From positions 5,146,001 to 5,210,000 of the forward strand of contig OY762279.1 of the NCBI GenBank assembly GCA_963665455.1: a stretch of 64,000 bases of DNA, given 5' to 3'. A model generated the notes under the pieces. It was given only the letters and a program-made list of their open reading frames with translations, had not been told where the DNA came from and did no database searches. This DNA is from VXNE01 sp963665455. Its GTDB lineage: Bacteria > Pseudomonadota > Gammaproteobacteria > Pseudomonadales > Azotimanducaceae. Made by a program: the position numbers and the translations under genes. Below are positions 27,839 to 36,471 of the stretch, piece by piece. The first letter of the stretch is position 1. Every line of letters begins with the position of its first letter.

Positions 27839-27960
27839 GGGCTCGGCGATGGCCGTGGCAAGTGGCGGCTGCACGTCGACAGCGACCAGCGCTCTTGTTG
27901 GTCAACGTGCCGGAGAGCCCGACGGATACCTGACCAATCCGTCGACCAATCCCAACCGGT
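27839..27960 (+). pseudogene. Decayed fragment of the giant twin-protein repeat
   Basis: In one frame the DNA reads GLGDGRGKWRLHVDSDQ, then shifts frame to LLLVNVPESPT and again to DGYLTNPST. The intact twin proteins read GLGDGAGKWRLLVESD, LVNLLRSPTGHLTNLST at the same positions. The fragment therefore derives from a relative on the plus strand, with at least two frameshifts. It is in the 502-nt gap between the SPOR-barrel gene and twin copy A, which otherwise holds nothing I recognise. Confidence 0.75.
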
Positions 27961-28124
27961 AACTCCATAGCTGGCGGCGTCGGCCGGCGCCACGCAGGAG
28001 GCCGCGCGGGCAAAGCGCGACGGGCCGGGCTGCCCAACGCCACCGGCCCGACTCGGTAGCCGTGCCTCGTTCTACGACGTCCCGGCGCCGGCCTTTGAAC
28101 CACCGGACGCAAGGAGGCGAGGCT

Positions 28125-31100
28125 TCATGGGCTGAGCGTCCGGGCCACGCGGAACCCGAGGTCGCTGTAGCGGACACCGTCAGAATGAGTCCCCCATCGC
28201 TGCGCGGCGCGCATCAACTGGTGATAGTGGTACCAGGAGCCGCCCCGCTGGTTGCCCCGCGCGCACTGCCCCCGATCCCACGGCGAGCCGTCCCCTGGCG
28301 CACCCTCGTACGAGTCGTTCCAACAATCCGCCGTCCACTCCCAAGCGTTCCCGTGCATGTCGTACAGGCCCCACGGATTGGGCGCGAATGATCCCACCGG
28401 CGCCGCCCCCCGACGACCGTCCCATTGGCTCCCGCAGTCGCCGCAATTCGCCCGGTTCGCGCCAACCTCGTCCCCCCAACTGAACTTCGTCTCCGTTCTG
28501 GCCCGCGCCGCGTACTCCCACTCCGACTCACTCGGCAAGCGATACTCCGCTCCCGTCTCGACTGACAGCCATGCGGCGTAAGCACGCGCATCCGCCCGTT
28601 GGACGCACACGACGGGATGCTCGTCGGTCTGCTCAAACGCCGGATCGCGCCAACCACGACCACGACTATTCCTCCACGCACCAGCCGAGTACGAGACATG
28701 GCAGGCGTTGCCCATCGCACGCCCCGTCGCCTCCACGAAGCGGGCGAACTCCCCGTACGTCACCTCGTACGCGGACAGCGCGAACACCTCGTCGAACCGC
28801 ACCACATGTACTGGCAACTCGTCGCTTCTGCAATCACCGTCGTCGCTGAGGCAGCCCATGGCGAGATAGCCCGCCGGGATGGTGACCATCTCCGGCCCCA
28901 TGCCGCCCGAGGCCATGGCGTCCCGGAAGGACCCCAGCTCCCTGCGCACCTGGCAAGCCATCGAGGCACGGTTGCCGCGGTCGTCCACCACCGCCACCGC
29001 GGTCCACGCCCACGACGAGGTCAGCTCCACCTCCGTCGTGCCGCCGTCGGTGGTCGCGTCCGGCAGCGGGCTCCGGGCCCGCCCCCGCCACTCCACCAGG
29101 TCGACCTGGCCGTCCGGGTCCCCGAAGTCCGCCCGCATCCGCACCGTGCCGTCGTCCGTCGCCACGCACGACACGCCCGCGATCACCGGCGGCCGCCCGT
29201 CCGTCACCTCCACCCGCGCGGAGGACTTGCCGGTCTCGCCGTTGCCGTCCGTCACGAGCAGGTCCACGCGATGCGCGCCCGCCGCGCCGAAGTGGTGCGT
29301 CAGGCGCTCGCCGACGCCGGCATGCGCGCCCTCGACGGTCCACTCGAACGCCAGCGCGTCCGAGTCGCCGGCCACGGTGCCCGAGGCGTCCAGCACGCCC
29401 GAGAAGCCGTCGCCCTGCTCGTGCGTGAACCGCGCCGCCGGCCCGGACGTCCTCTCCACCTCGGAGACGTGCGGGAACTCCTCGTCGTCCCCGAGGCTCC
29501 AGGTGAGGTGGTAGTCCACCCGGTCCGCGCCGGGCCGGAAGTAGGCCGCCGCCGTCGGCACCGTCTCGGTGGCGGCGTCGAACGCCAGCAGGGCCCAGCC
29601 CGCGGGCGTCATGTTGGCCGCCGCCCCGGCGGCGCTCCCGACCGCCGCCTTGACGACGGACTGCAACACGCCGCGGCAGGCCTCGTGCCCCGCCGACTTC
29701 AGCAGCGCGTCCAGCATCGTCCTGCCGGGGCCCCGCGCGAAGTCCCACAACCGGCGCAGCGGCGCCGCGTCGCCGTCGCCCGCGCGCGGCACGGCGGCGG
29801 AGCCGAGGCCCGCCGCGTCGAGTTGCCCCGCGACGGCCCTGCTGCACGCAACCCAGTCCCCGGCGTTGCGCAGCGCGCCGCGCGCGGCGGACACGTTGGT
29901 CACGAGCTCCGCCGCCGCGAGCCCCAGGTGCAGCGCGTTCATCCAGCTCACCGTCCGCGCGGCGTCGTCCCCGCTCAGCAGGTCGAACCGGTGGCGCTCG
30001 AAGCGCAACCGCGCGACCTCCGGCTCCAGCACGCCGGTGACCGCGCCGGGCGCCGCGCCCGAGTTGAACAGCTTGTTGACCACGTCGAGGTTGCGCGGCA
30101 CGTACAACCAGTCCGCGTCCGCGCCCGCGTGGCCGCGCATCGCGAAGTTCACGAAGCCCGGGTTGGCGACGGCGTGCAGCCGGCCCCGCAGGCCCTCCGG
30201 GACCGCCCTGGTGACGGCGAGGAACGGCGCCTCCGACGCCGCGGCGATGGCGACCTCCACGTAGCCCCTGCCCCACGCGACGGCGGTGGACAGGGGATTC
30301 AGGGCCACGTCCCTGACCAGGTTGAGCACGTTGCCCCCGTCGACGTACGCCTCCAGCCCCCTCGCGTCGCCGTGCCAGATCCAGGGCTGCCCCCAGCGCC
30401 AGGGGCTGCAGGGAACCCACGAGACGAGTTCGTCGCCAACCCACGGGATCCACCGGACGGCGCCGACGACCCGGTTCTCCGACCAGCAATAGAACGTCCT
30501 CTCCCGCGCCTCGACCGGACCGGACCGCGCCACCCTCCCGCCGGGAGGCGCGTCCAGTGCGGACGGCGCCGCCGGCGCGGACCGCGCCCGTTGCGTCGCG
30601 ACGCCGCCGGCCCGACCCGCGGCGGACCCGGCGCGCGCCGCCGCCGCCCCGGCACCCACGCTCCTGACCAGCGCCACCGCCCCCGGGTAGTCGTACAGCC
30701 GGTCCAGGTAGTTCTTGTCCGCCGCCATCAGCCCCGTCAGCAATTCGACGAGGTCGGCGAACTCGGCCCGGCCGCGGATCGCCGCGGCGAGCTCCCGATC
30801 CACCCGGGGCAGCCGCCACCCCGACGCCGCCGCCGCCAGCGCCAGCGCCGTGCTCTCGATGCCCACGTCCACCGCGCCCGCGCCCCCGTCCAGCAACCCG
30901 CCGTCCTCGTCCGCCAGCGCCAGCAGCACCGTGCCGCCCTCGTCCGACGCCACCAGCACCGACGAGGAGCCGTCCGCCGCCACCTCCGCGCCGTCGCCGC
31001 CCAGCGTCCGAACCACCACGTCGCCCACGTCCCGCATCTCCGGCGGAACCTCGACCGCGGGCGCCAGCGCCACCACCCGCGCCACCGGCGGCGCCGTGGC

Positions 31101-32555
31101 CGTCGACAGGTTCGTCAGGTGCCCGGTCGGACTCCGGATCAGGCTCAGCGCCCGCACGGGCTGCCGCGACGTCACCCGCAGCCGCCACTTGCCCGCGCCG
31201 TCGCCGATGCCGCCGACCAGGCCGGAGCCCGCGCCCTCCTCGAGTTCGAGGGAGGTGTGCGTGACCGCGCCCCCGGCCGGCACCACCAGCGACACCGCGC
31301 CGCCCGGCGACCCGCCGGCGTCGTCCACCGCCACGATCGCCACCTCCGCCGCCGCGCCGCCCGCGTTCACCAGCCGCAGCGAGCTCACCTGCCGGTCGTT
31401 GCTGCCCGGGTTCAGCGTCGCCACGTGGGAGTCGCGGCCCACCGTCGGCGCCGCGTCGTGCAGGCTCGTCACGAAGCCGTCCCGCGTGCGCGCGTACGCC
31501 AGCACCTCGATGGGCAGGTCGCTCTCAAGCTCCAGCCGCCAGTCGCCGTCGCCGGCCGTCACCGAACCGGCCAGCCCCTTCGCCGCGTTGCCCTCCGCCA
31601 GGTCGTCCGAGTTGAACGGCGCCGTCGCCCGCGCGCCCACCTCCAGGCGCAGCGTCCCGCGCTCCATCCCCGCGTCGTCGACGGCGCGGATCGTCACCCC
31701 GCCCGGCTCGTCGCCGTGGTTGGTCACGCGCACGAACCCCTGCACGTGGCCCCCCGCCGCCGGCATCAGCGGCACCCGGTGCACCACCCCGCCCGCGCCG
31801 TCCGGCCCGGCCGTCGCCGGCGCCGTCGACAGGTTCGTCAGGTGTCCCGTGGGGCTGCGCAGCAGGTTCACCAACCGCAGCGGCCGGTCCGACTCCACCA
31901 GCAGCCGCCACTTGCCGGCGCCGTCCCCGAGCCCCATGCGCTCCAGGTCCGCCGCCGTCAGCGTCCGCGTCGCGCCGGCCGCCACCGTCGCCTCCGCCGC
32001 GCCCGCGCCGCCCGCGCCGGCGTCGTCGATGCCCGTGATGCGCACCGCCGCGGACGCCGTGCCCGGGTTGGTCAGCCGCAGCAGGCTCACCTGCCGCTCG
32101 TTGCTCGCCGGGTTCAGGATCGGCACCCGGTGCCGGCCGTTCTCCCCCGGCACCACGTCGTGCATCGCCGTCAGGAAGCCGTCCCTGGTGCGCAGGTAGG
32201 CGAGCACCTCCAGGTCCAGGTCGGAGTCCAGCTCCAGGCGCCAGTCGCCCGACCCCGGACCCACGCCGCCGGGCAGCCCCTTGTCCGCGTTGCCGCCCTC
32301 CAGGTCCTGCGAGTTGAAGTGCACCGTCGCGCCGCCGCCGATCGACAGCGTCGCCGGGCCATGGCGCCGCCCGGCGTCGTCGATGGCCGTGATCGACACC
32401 GTCCCCGCCCCCGCGTCGCGGTTCACCACGCGCACGAAGCCCTGGCGCACCGTGTCGGAACCCGACGTCATGTAGGGCACCTCGTACGCCGCCACGACCG
32501 GGAGGGCGACGACGGCCAGCACGGCGGACAGAAGGGCAAGGGAGAGTTTCCGCAT
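28125..32555 (-). CDS. Giant secreted repeat protein with C-terminal FGE-like domain (twin copy A)
   Basis: The 1476-aa protein starts MRKLSLALLSAVLAVVALP, a clear signal peptide, and a GGGGTGG lies 7 nt before the ATG. Residues ~24-510 hold two ~240-aa repeats (QGFVRVxNxD, DWRLELxSDLxxEVLAYxRTRDGF, GAGKWRLxVxSxxPxRxxxLxRSPTGHLTNLST). A long unique region follows, then a PKD-like beta-sandwich (~1090-1190), then from ~1223 a formylglycine-generating-enzyme-like domain: SESEWEYAAR, GLYDMHGNAWEWTADC, RGGSWYHYHQLMRAAQR, LGFRVARTL. It lacks the cysteines of true FGE near RGGSW, so it is probably a ligand-binding C-type-lectin-like fold. The first ~1,220 residues are nearly identical to the copy at 56633-61051; the C-terminal domain is not. 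Likely secreted or surface-exposed. Confidence 0.85.
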   Translation of the reverse strand: MRKLSLALLSAVLAVVALPVVAAYEVPYMTSGSDTVRQGFVRVVNRDAGAGTVSITAIDDAGRRHGPATLSIGGGATVHFNSQDLEGGNADKGLPGGVGPGSGDWRLELDSDLDLEVLAYLRTRDGFLTAMHDVVPGENGRHRVPILNPASNERQVSLLRLTNPGTASAAVRITGIDDAGAGGAGAAEATVAAGATRTLTAADLERMGLGDGAGKWRLLVESDRPLRLVNLLRSPTGHLTNLSTAPATAGPDGAGGVVHRVPLMPAAGGHVQGFVRVTNHGDEPGGVTIRAVDDAGMERGTLRLEVGARATAPFNSDDLAEGNAAKGLAGSVTAGDGDWRLELESDLPIEVLAYARTRDGFVTSLHDAAPTVGRDSHVATLNPGSNDRQVSSLRLVNAGGAAAEVAIVAVDDAGGSPGGAVSLVVPAGGAVTHTSLELEEGAGSGLVGGIGDGAGKWRLRVTSRQPVRALSLIRSPTGHLTNLSTATAPPVARVVALAPAVEVPPEMRDVGDVVVRTLGGDGAEVAADGSSSVLVASDEGGTVLLALADEDGGLLDGGAGAVDVGIESTALALAAAASGWRLPRVDRELAAAIRGRAEFADLVELLTGLMAADKNYLDRLYDYPGAVALVRSVGAGAAAARAGSAAGRAGGVATQRARSAPAAPSALDAPPGGRVARSGPVEARERTFYCWSENRVVGAVRWIPWVGDELVSWVPCSPWRWGQPWIWHGDARGLEAYVDGGNVLNLVRDVALNPLSTAVAWGRGYVEVAIAAASEAPFLAVTRAVPEGLRGRLHAVANPGFVNFAMRGHAGADADWLYVPRNLDVVNKLFNSGAAPGAVTGVLEPEVARLRFERHRFDLLSGDDAARTVSWMNALHLGLAAAELVTNVSAARGALRNAGDWVACSRAVAGQLDAAGLGSAAVPRAGDGDAAPLRRLWDFARGPGRTMLDALLKSAGHEACRGVLQSVVKAAVGSAAGAAANMTPAGWALLAFDAATETVPTAAAYFRPGADRVDYHLTWSLGDDEEFPHVSEVERTSGPAARFTHEQGDGFSGVLDASGTVAGDSDALAFEWTVEGAHAGVGERLTHHFGAAGAHRVDLLVTDGNGETGKSSARVEVTDGRPPVIAGVSCVATDDGTVRMRADFGDPDGQVDLVEWRGRARSPLPDATTDGGTTEVELTSSWAWTAVAVVDDRGNRASMACQVRRELGSFRDAMASGGMGPEMVTIPAGYLAMGCLSDDGDCRSDELPVHVVRFDEVFALSAYEVTYGEFARFVEATGRAMGNACHVSYSAGAWRNSRGRGWRDPAFEQTDEHPVVCVQRADARAYAAWLSVETGAEYRLPSESEWEYAARARTETKFSWGDEVGANRANCGDCGSQWDGRRGAAPVGSFAPNPWGLYDMHGNAWEWTADCWNDSYEGAPGDGSPWDRGQCARGNQRGGSWYHYHQLMRAAQRWGTHSDGVRYSDLGFRVARTLSP

Positions 32556-32698
32556 GACGGGCCACCCCGCGTGTTCGTTCGCGTTGCCCGGCTCGGGTGC
32601 CGGGGCCGGCGAACGTCCCCCGGGGCGCGATGGGTTCCCGCCCATTCGCCGGACGCCGGGGAGCCACTCCCGGCGTCGGCGGTTGTCGTGTTCGGCGG
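28885..32698. repeat. 3.8-kb direct repeat, copy A
   Basis: This 3,814-bp block aligns without any indel to 57381-61194 (constant offset 28,496). I found about three substitutions, all at the end nearest the divergent C-terminal domain. It covers ~143 bp of 5' leader plus about 1,220 codons. Beyond 32698 similarity falls off gradually (a shared ccacggaacgttcac and TTGACATC); below 28885 the sequences are homologous but clearly diverged. Confidence 0.95.
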
Positions 32699-32914
32699 GA
32701 GGACGCGGCCGTGCGGCGCCCCACGGAACGTTCACATGACGAAGACACTGAGTCCGCGGGAGGTGGATGTCAAGAACGAAGTTGATCCCGTTTATCGGAC
32801 GTTCAGACACTTGGGGAAGGATGTGTTCGCGACGGCAACGCGGACGGATGGTCACGGTCGTGCCCACACGCCCGCGCCCACCTCGGCACAACGAGGTTGT
32901 GGACGAACGGACCC
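32556..32914 (-). promoter_or_regulatory. 5' leader of twin copy A
   Basis: The 359-nt leader contains no gene. A TTGACA hexamer on the minus strand (32773-32768) is conserved at the equivalent place in copy B (61268-61263) although the surrounding sequence has diverged, making it a candidate -35 element. No convincing -10 could be fixed. Confidence 0.35.
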
Positions 32915-33133
32915 CTATTCGGCGGAGGCCCGGGAGCCTTGCCTAGCCCCGGGTACGAGCAGACTGGGCGTCTCGGGGACGGGGACGCCCGGCACGGGCG
33001 CCGCGGTTGCGGGCCGTGCGGCGGCTTGCATGCCGAGTTTGTAGACCTCGATACACATCATCACCGATGCCATGAACACCGAGGCCGCCAAGAGAAAGTA
33101 GAACGTCCGCCCCGTCGGATTGGCAGTCGCCAT
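32915..33133 (-). CDS. Small single-pass membrane protein
   Basis: The 72-aa protein MATANPTGRTFYFLL has one strong membrane span (about residues 10-33, FYFLLAASVFMASVMM) and a Pro/Ala-rich tail with PVPGVPVPETP. GGGGAG lies about 7 nt before the ATG. An overlapping frame starting at 33149 has no membrane segment and biased composition and is rejected. Its function is unknown; it lies between twin copy A and the gsp genes. Confidence 0.6.
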   Translation of the reverse strand: MATANPTGRTFYFLLAASVFMASVMMCIEVYKLGMQAAARPATAAPVPGVPVPETPSLLVPGARQGSRASAE

Positions 33134-33394
33134 GACTCCCCACGTTCATTCCCTCCCGTTGTACATCGTGCGCTTCAGGGCGACGTCAACATGGTCGAAA
33201 AAGGGGCTCACCTGTCTCCCAACCCACCTGCCGGCCTACCTGCCTCCAACGTGCCGTGAAACGAGACCGCTTCGACGCCGATGATCGTACCACCTTAGCG
33301 AGGCAGTCGATGCGTGGCACCAAGCAAACCAGACCTGCCTCAGGTCCACCCCCTCCCTCGACCGCCACAGCGACGGCGCGAAGTCCTCGCGCCG

Positions 33395-33530
33395 CTCGTC
33401 GATGGCCGAGAAGGGCAGCGGCGCGTCCTGGAGGCCGCGCAAGAGCACGGTCACGTCCGTGGCGCCGTCCCTGCGGTTCGCGGAGTTCAGGGCCACGTCG
33501 ATCATGTTCGGCAGCGAGAACAAGCCCATG
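33395..33530 (-). pseudogene. Fragment of the secreted-protein family seen at 51-56 kb
   Basis: The minus strand reads LPNMIDVALNSANRRDGATD and then VTVLLRGLQDAPLPFSAI, very close to LPNMIDVALNTVNRRDGSTD and VILLFRGLHDAPLPSSAI of the pseudogene at 55052-56343; the DNA is also similar. No start or family N-terminus is present, so it is an isolated internal fragment of a lost gene. The rest of the 433-nt gap 33134-33566 shows nothing else I recognise. Confidence 0.8.
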
Positions 33531-33566
33531 GACGGGCCTGGCCGGGCAGGCTTGTTCAGACGTTCC

Positions 33567-34010
33567 TTAGAACATGAGGTCGTCGGGGGCGAAGCCGCGG
33601 ACTTTCTCGAAGGCGACGCGGCGTAGGCGCCACGTGCCGAGGGGGCGTCCGGCCTCGGTGATTTGGAACTCGATCTCATAGAGCCCCAGCTCGAAGTCGG
33701 CGAGGACGCCCAGGCCGTTCTGGCCTTGGCGAACCGGCTCGACGAGGCGGGCTGTCCAGGTGACCTCGAAGCCGTCAACGGCGAAGCGGCCGGCGCCGCT
33801 ACGCCGGGGATCGACCGCCGCAAGGTGCTCCACCGCGTAGCGCACCACCGGGGCTTCCCGCGCCACGTCCTGCACGCGCAGCAGCGAGATGAGGCTGGTG
33901 TTGAAGAGGCCGTAGAGCGCCATGCCCGCCGCGGCGAACAGGACGATGGCCACGATCGCCTCCAGCAGGGCGAAGCCGCCTGCCGCGCGGCGGAGGCTAG
34001 GAACGGCCAT
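33567..34010 (-). CDS. gspI: Type II secretion minor pseudopilin GspI
   Basis: The 147-aa protein has the prepilin signature GGFALLEAIVAIVLFAAAG at residues ~11-30 (cleavage after Gly, Glu at +5), followed by the GspI-like LISLLRVQDVAREAP. The gene follows gspH in the gspEFGHI order and overlaps it by 14 nt. GspI helps form the tip complex of the secretion pseudopilus in the periplasm. It is the last gene of this block; gspJ and gspK are at 47.8-49.8 kb on the opposite strand. Confidence 0.85.
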   Translation of the reverse strand: MAVPSLRRAAGGFALLEAIVAIVLFAAAGMALYGLFNTSLISLLRVQDVAREAPVVRYAVEHLAAVDPRRSGAGRFAVDGFEVTWTARLVEPVRQGQNGLGVLADFELGLYEIEFQITEAGRPLGTWRLRRVAFEKVRGFAPDDLMF

Positions 34011-34476
34011 CCCCTTCGGCGCGGCAATATGGCGGCGCGAGCATCGTGCGCAGCACCGTCGCGTCTTGATGGATCAGCGTGAGTTCGCCGCCGTGGCAGA
34101 AGCCGTTGGCGCGCACGACGAGGGGCCGATCAAGCCGGAAGCGCCACGTCTCCGGCAGCTCGATGGCGTAGGGTTCGAAGCCCGCGTAGGCTGCGGCGGT
34201 GTCGGCGTCCGGCACGTCCGCAAAGACGACGTAGGCGCGGCGCCGCGCGAGCGCCTCCCGGCCGAGCGCCTCGAACTGGTCGAGGATATGCCGGCGCTCG
34301 GTGGCGGTCGAGACGCTCGCGAAGAGGCGTTGCAGGTTCGGTAGCGCGAGGGCGGTCACGAGGCCGAGCAGGCCCAGGACGATCATCAGTTCCAGCAGGG
34401 TGAAACCGGCCACGCGCGCCCCGAGGGCCCGCGCCGCGCGTAATGCAACCCGGCCGCGTCTCGCCCGGCGACGCAT
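33997..34476 (-). CDS. gspH: Type II secretion pseudopilin GspH
   Basis: The 159-aa protein has the prepilin motif AGFTLLELMIVLGLLGLVTA after a 24-residue basic leader, and a C-terminal GspH-like domain with WRFRLDRPLVVRANG and GGELTLIHQD. The position after gspG and before gspI supports the call. The 240-nt gap to gspG (34477-34716) is unusually long for this operon and holds no gene I can see, so gspH may have its own start of translation. Confidence 0.82.
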   Translation of the reverse strand: MRRRARRGRVALRAARALGARVAGFTLLELMIVLGLLGLVTALALPNLQRLFASVSTATERRHILDQFEALGREALARRRAYVVFADVPDADTAAAYAGFEPYAIELPETWRFRLDRPLVVRANGFCHGGELTLIHQDATVLRTMLAPPYCRAEGDGRS

Positions 34477-34716
34477 GCGGTTGGCCTCGTCGAGAATCCC
34501 GGCGCGGACGGTACACCAACCCGGGCGGGACCGCGACCGGGCTCCGCCATTGGCGGCCGTGCTCGATGAGTCGGGAGACCTCGTGGCCGCCGTAAGCGAT
34601 CAGCCCGAAACGGTGTGCGACATCGCTGAAATGGGGTCGAAGTGCCGTCCGATGCGTCTACGCGCCGCTGTAGCGTGGTATCGTTCGGGCCAATCAATAG
34701 GCATGCGTGCCACGGT

Positions 34717-35268
34717 CTACCCGTCAGTTTCGGCCGGTAGGTAGCCGATGTCCGCGTTGTCGCCCTCCCCGCCCGGCTGGGCGTCGGCCCCGAGGGAATA
34801 GAGGGCGTAGCCCTGCAGGTTGTCGACCGGCGCCTCGTAGCGATACGGCGTGCGCCAGGGGTCGAGGGGAAGTTCGTCGTCGAGGTAGGGGCCGTTCCAG
34901 TAGTCCGCAGCTTCCGTCGGCGGCGCCATCAGCGCCCCGAGGCCCTCCGCGGTCGACGGAAACTTGCCCACGTCCAGCCGATAGGTGAGGAGCGCACCCT
35001 TCAGCATCTTCACCTGGGTGTCCGCCGTGCGCACCTTGGAGCTCTCCACGGAGCGCAGCAGGCGCGGGCCGACCAAGCCGGCGAGCAGGCCGAGGATCAC
35101 CAACACCACCATCAGCTCGATGAGGTTGAACCCGCGTTGCCTGCCGCGGCTCGGCAGAGTCCATCGATTCGACCGACTCCTCCGCCTCCATCGACCCCAC
35201 GGAGTCCGCCGACGTTGCGCCACGCCGGACCGCTCGGGCCGCGTTGCGTGTTCAGAGCACAAGTTCAT
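34717..35268 (-). CDS. gspG: Type II secretion major pseudopilin GspG
   Basis: The 183-aa product has RGFNLIELMVVLVILGLLAG followed by GPRLLRSVESSKVRTADTQ, LDVGKFPSTAEGLGAL and the calcium-site region LPLDPWRTPYRY, all GspG hallmarks. GspG polymerises into the pseudopilus that pushes substrates through the outer-membrane secretin. The leader before the cleavage glycine is ~46 residues if the ATG at 35268 is used, long for a prepilin; it overlaps gspF by 17 nt. A later non-ATG start would give a more usual leader. Confidence 0.93.
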   Translation of the reverse strand: MNLCSEHATRPERSGVAQRRRTPWGRWRRRSRSNRWTLPSRGRQRGFNLIELMVVLVILGLLAGLVGPRLLRSVESSKVRTADTQVKMLKGALLTYRLDVGKFPSTAEGLGALMAPPTEAADYWNGPYLDDELPLDPWRTPYRYEAPVDNLQGYALYSLGADAQPGGEGDNADIGYLPAETDG

Positions 35269-36448
35269 TAACGCTCGTAATCGCCAGTATCAGGCCGATC
35301 ATGATGGTGCCGAGCACCCCGCCGATCGCCAAGACCGCGAGCGGCTCAATGACCGTCAGCACCCGCTTCATGCGGCGCGTGCCGTTCTCCTCGTAGAGGA
35401 CGGCCAGCGCCCGCATCATCTCGGCGAGTTGGCCGGAGCGCTCGCCGACACGGACGAGATTGTAGCCGGTCGGCGTGAGGGCGTCCTGCTTCTCCAGGGC
35501 CTCGGAGAGGGCCGCCCCCCCGCGCACCTCGTTGACCGCCCGCTCCAAGAGCACCTTGCGGCGCGACACCCGCACGCCCCGGGAAGCGAGCGCCAGGGCG
35601 TCCATCAGTTCCACGCGGCTCGCGAGCATCGCGCTCATCACCGACGCCCATTTCGCGGTATCGACCTCCGAGAGCCATTCCCGCAACAGCGGCAGCGCGG
35701 CCGCGAAGTCCATCAAGCGTTGCCGGACCGCGGGGCGGCGCAACAGCACCGTGCCGAGCACGGCGGCGGCGGCGACCGTGCCGACGAAGAGTCCCGTGTT
35801 GGCGTTGAACCAGACGCCCGTGCGCAGGACGAGTTCGGCGAGCAGCGGAAGTTCTTCGGCATCCTCCAACAGGTTCGAGAACTGCGGGACGACGAAGACG
35901 AACACGAGCAGGACCGCGGTGACGCCGGCGACGACGAGGATGGCCGGGTAGGTGAGCGCCCCCCGGATGTCGGCGACGACGCGCTGGTCGTACTCCATTT
36001 GGTCCACGGCCTGGCGCAACGCCTGGGGGAGGCGACCGCTCATCTCCCCGGCCTCGACGAGTTGGTGGACATACGCCGGTAGCGGCAGGCCGCTCGCCCC
36101 CACCGCGTCCAGGAAACGGTCGCCCCGCATGAGGTGCTTCGCCATGGCCTCGAACGCGGCGACGAGGGCCGGGTGGTGGCTGCCGTGGCTCTGCGCGAGC
36201 ACGGCGTCGCCGAGGGAGACGCCGGACTCAAGCAGCGTCGCGAGTTCGTGGAACGCCACGACCACGTCGGCGCCCCGCAACCGCCGGCGTCCGAAGCTCC
36301 GCGCGGCGGCGCGGGTCTCGGTGACGTCGAGGACGGTGTGGCCGGCCGCCGCGAGACGGCGGACGACGTCGGCGGGCGATTCCGCCTCGAGCTGCCCCTT
36401 GGAGGACTGGCCGTTCGCGTCGACGATTTCGTAGTCGTAGGCCGGCAT
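35252..36448 (-). CDS. gspF: Type II secretion inner-membrane platform protein GspF
   Basis: The 398-aa protein begins MPAYDYEIVDANGQSSKGQ, the usual GspF N-terminus. It carries two T2SF domains (VVAFHELATLLESGVSLGDA at ~61 and the repeat KWASVMSAMLASRVELMDAL at ~265) and three hydrophobic spans (ALTYPAILVVAGVTAVLLVF; the ~220 region; AVLAIGGVLGTIMIGLILA). GspF couples the GspE ATPase to pseudopilus assembly. It lies 23 nt downstream of gspE. Confidence 0.94.
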   Translation of the reverse strand: MPAYDYEIVDANGQSSKGQLEAESPADVVRRLAAAGHTVLDVTETRAAARSFGRRRLRGADVVVAFHELATLLESGVSLGDAVLAQSHGSHHPALVAAFEAMAKHLMRGDRFLDAVGASGLPLPAYVHQLVEAGEMSGRLPQALRQAVDQMEYDQRVVADIRGALTYPAILVVAGVTAVLLVFVFVVPQFSNLLEDAEELPLLAELVLRTGVWFNANTGLFVGTVAAAAVLGTVLLRRPAVRQRLMDFAAALPLLREWLSEVDTAKWASVMSAMLASRVELMDALALASRGVRVSRRKVLLERAVNEVRGGAALSEALEKQDALTPTGYNLVRVGERSGQLAEMMRALAVLYEENGTRRMKRVLTVIEPLAVLAIGGVLGTIMIGLILAITSVNELVL

Positions 36449-36471
36449 CGGGGCGTCCGGTCGCTCGGGCG

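Noticed and set aside
28125..28900. A complete diversity-generating retroelement.
   Set aside because: There is no reverse transcriptase, accessory protein or template repeat in the window, and the tails differ over the whole domain, not only at adenine positions.
28599..33044. A 1,481-codon open frame on the plus strand opposite twin copy A (and a similar one opposite copy B at 56912-61294).
   Set aside because: It is Arg/His/Gln-rich with no domains, as expected for the antisense of a high-GC gene; the minus-strand product has a signal peptide and recognisable domains.
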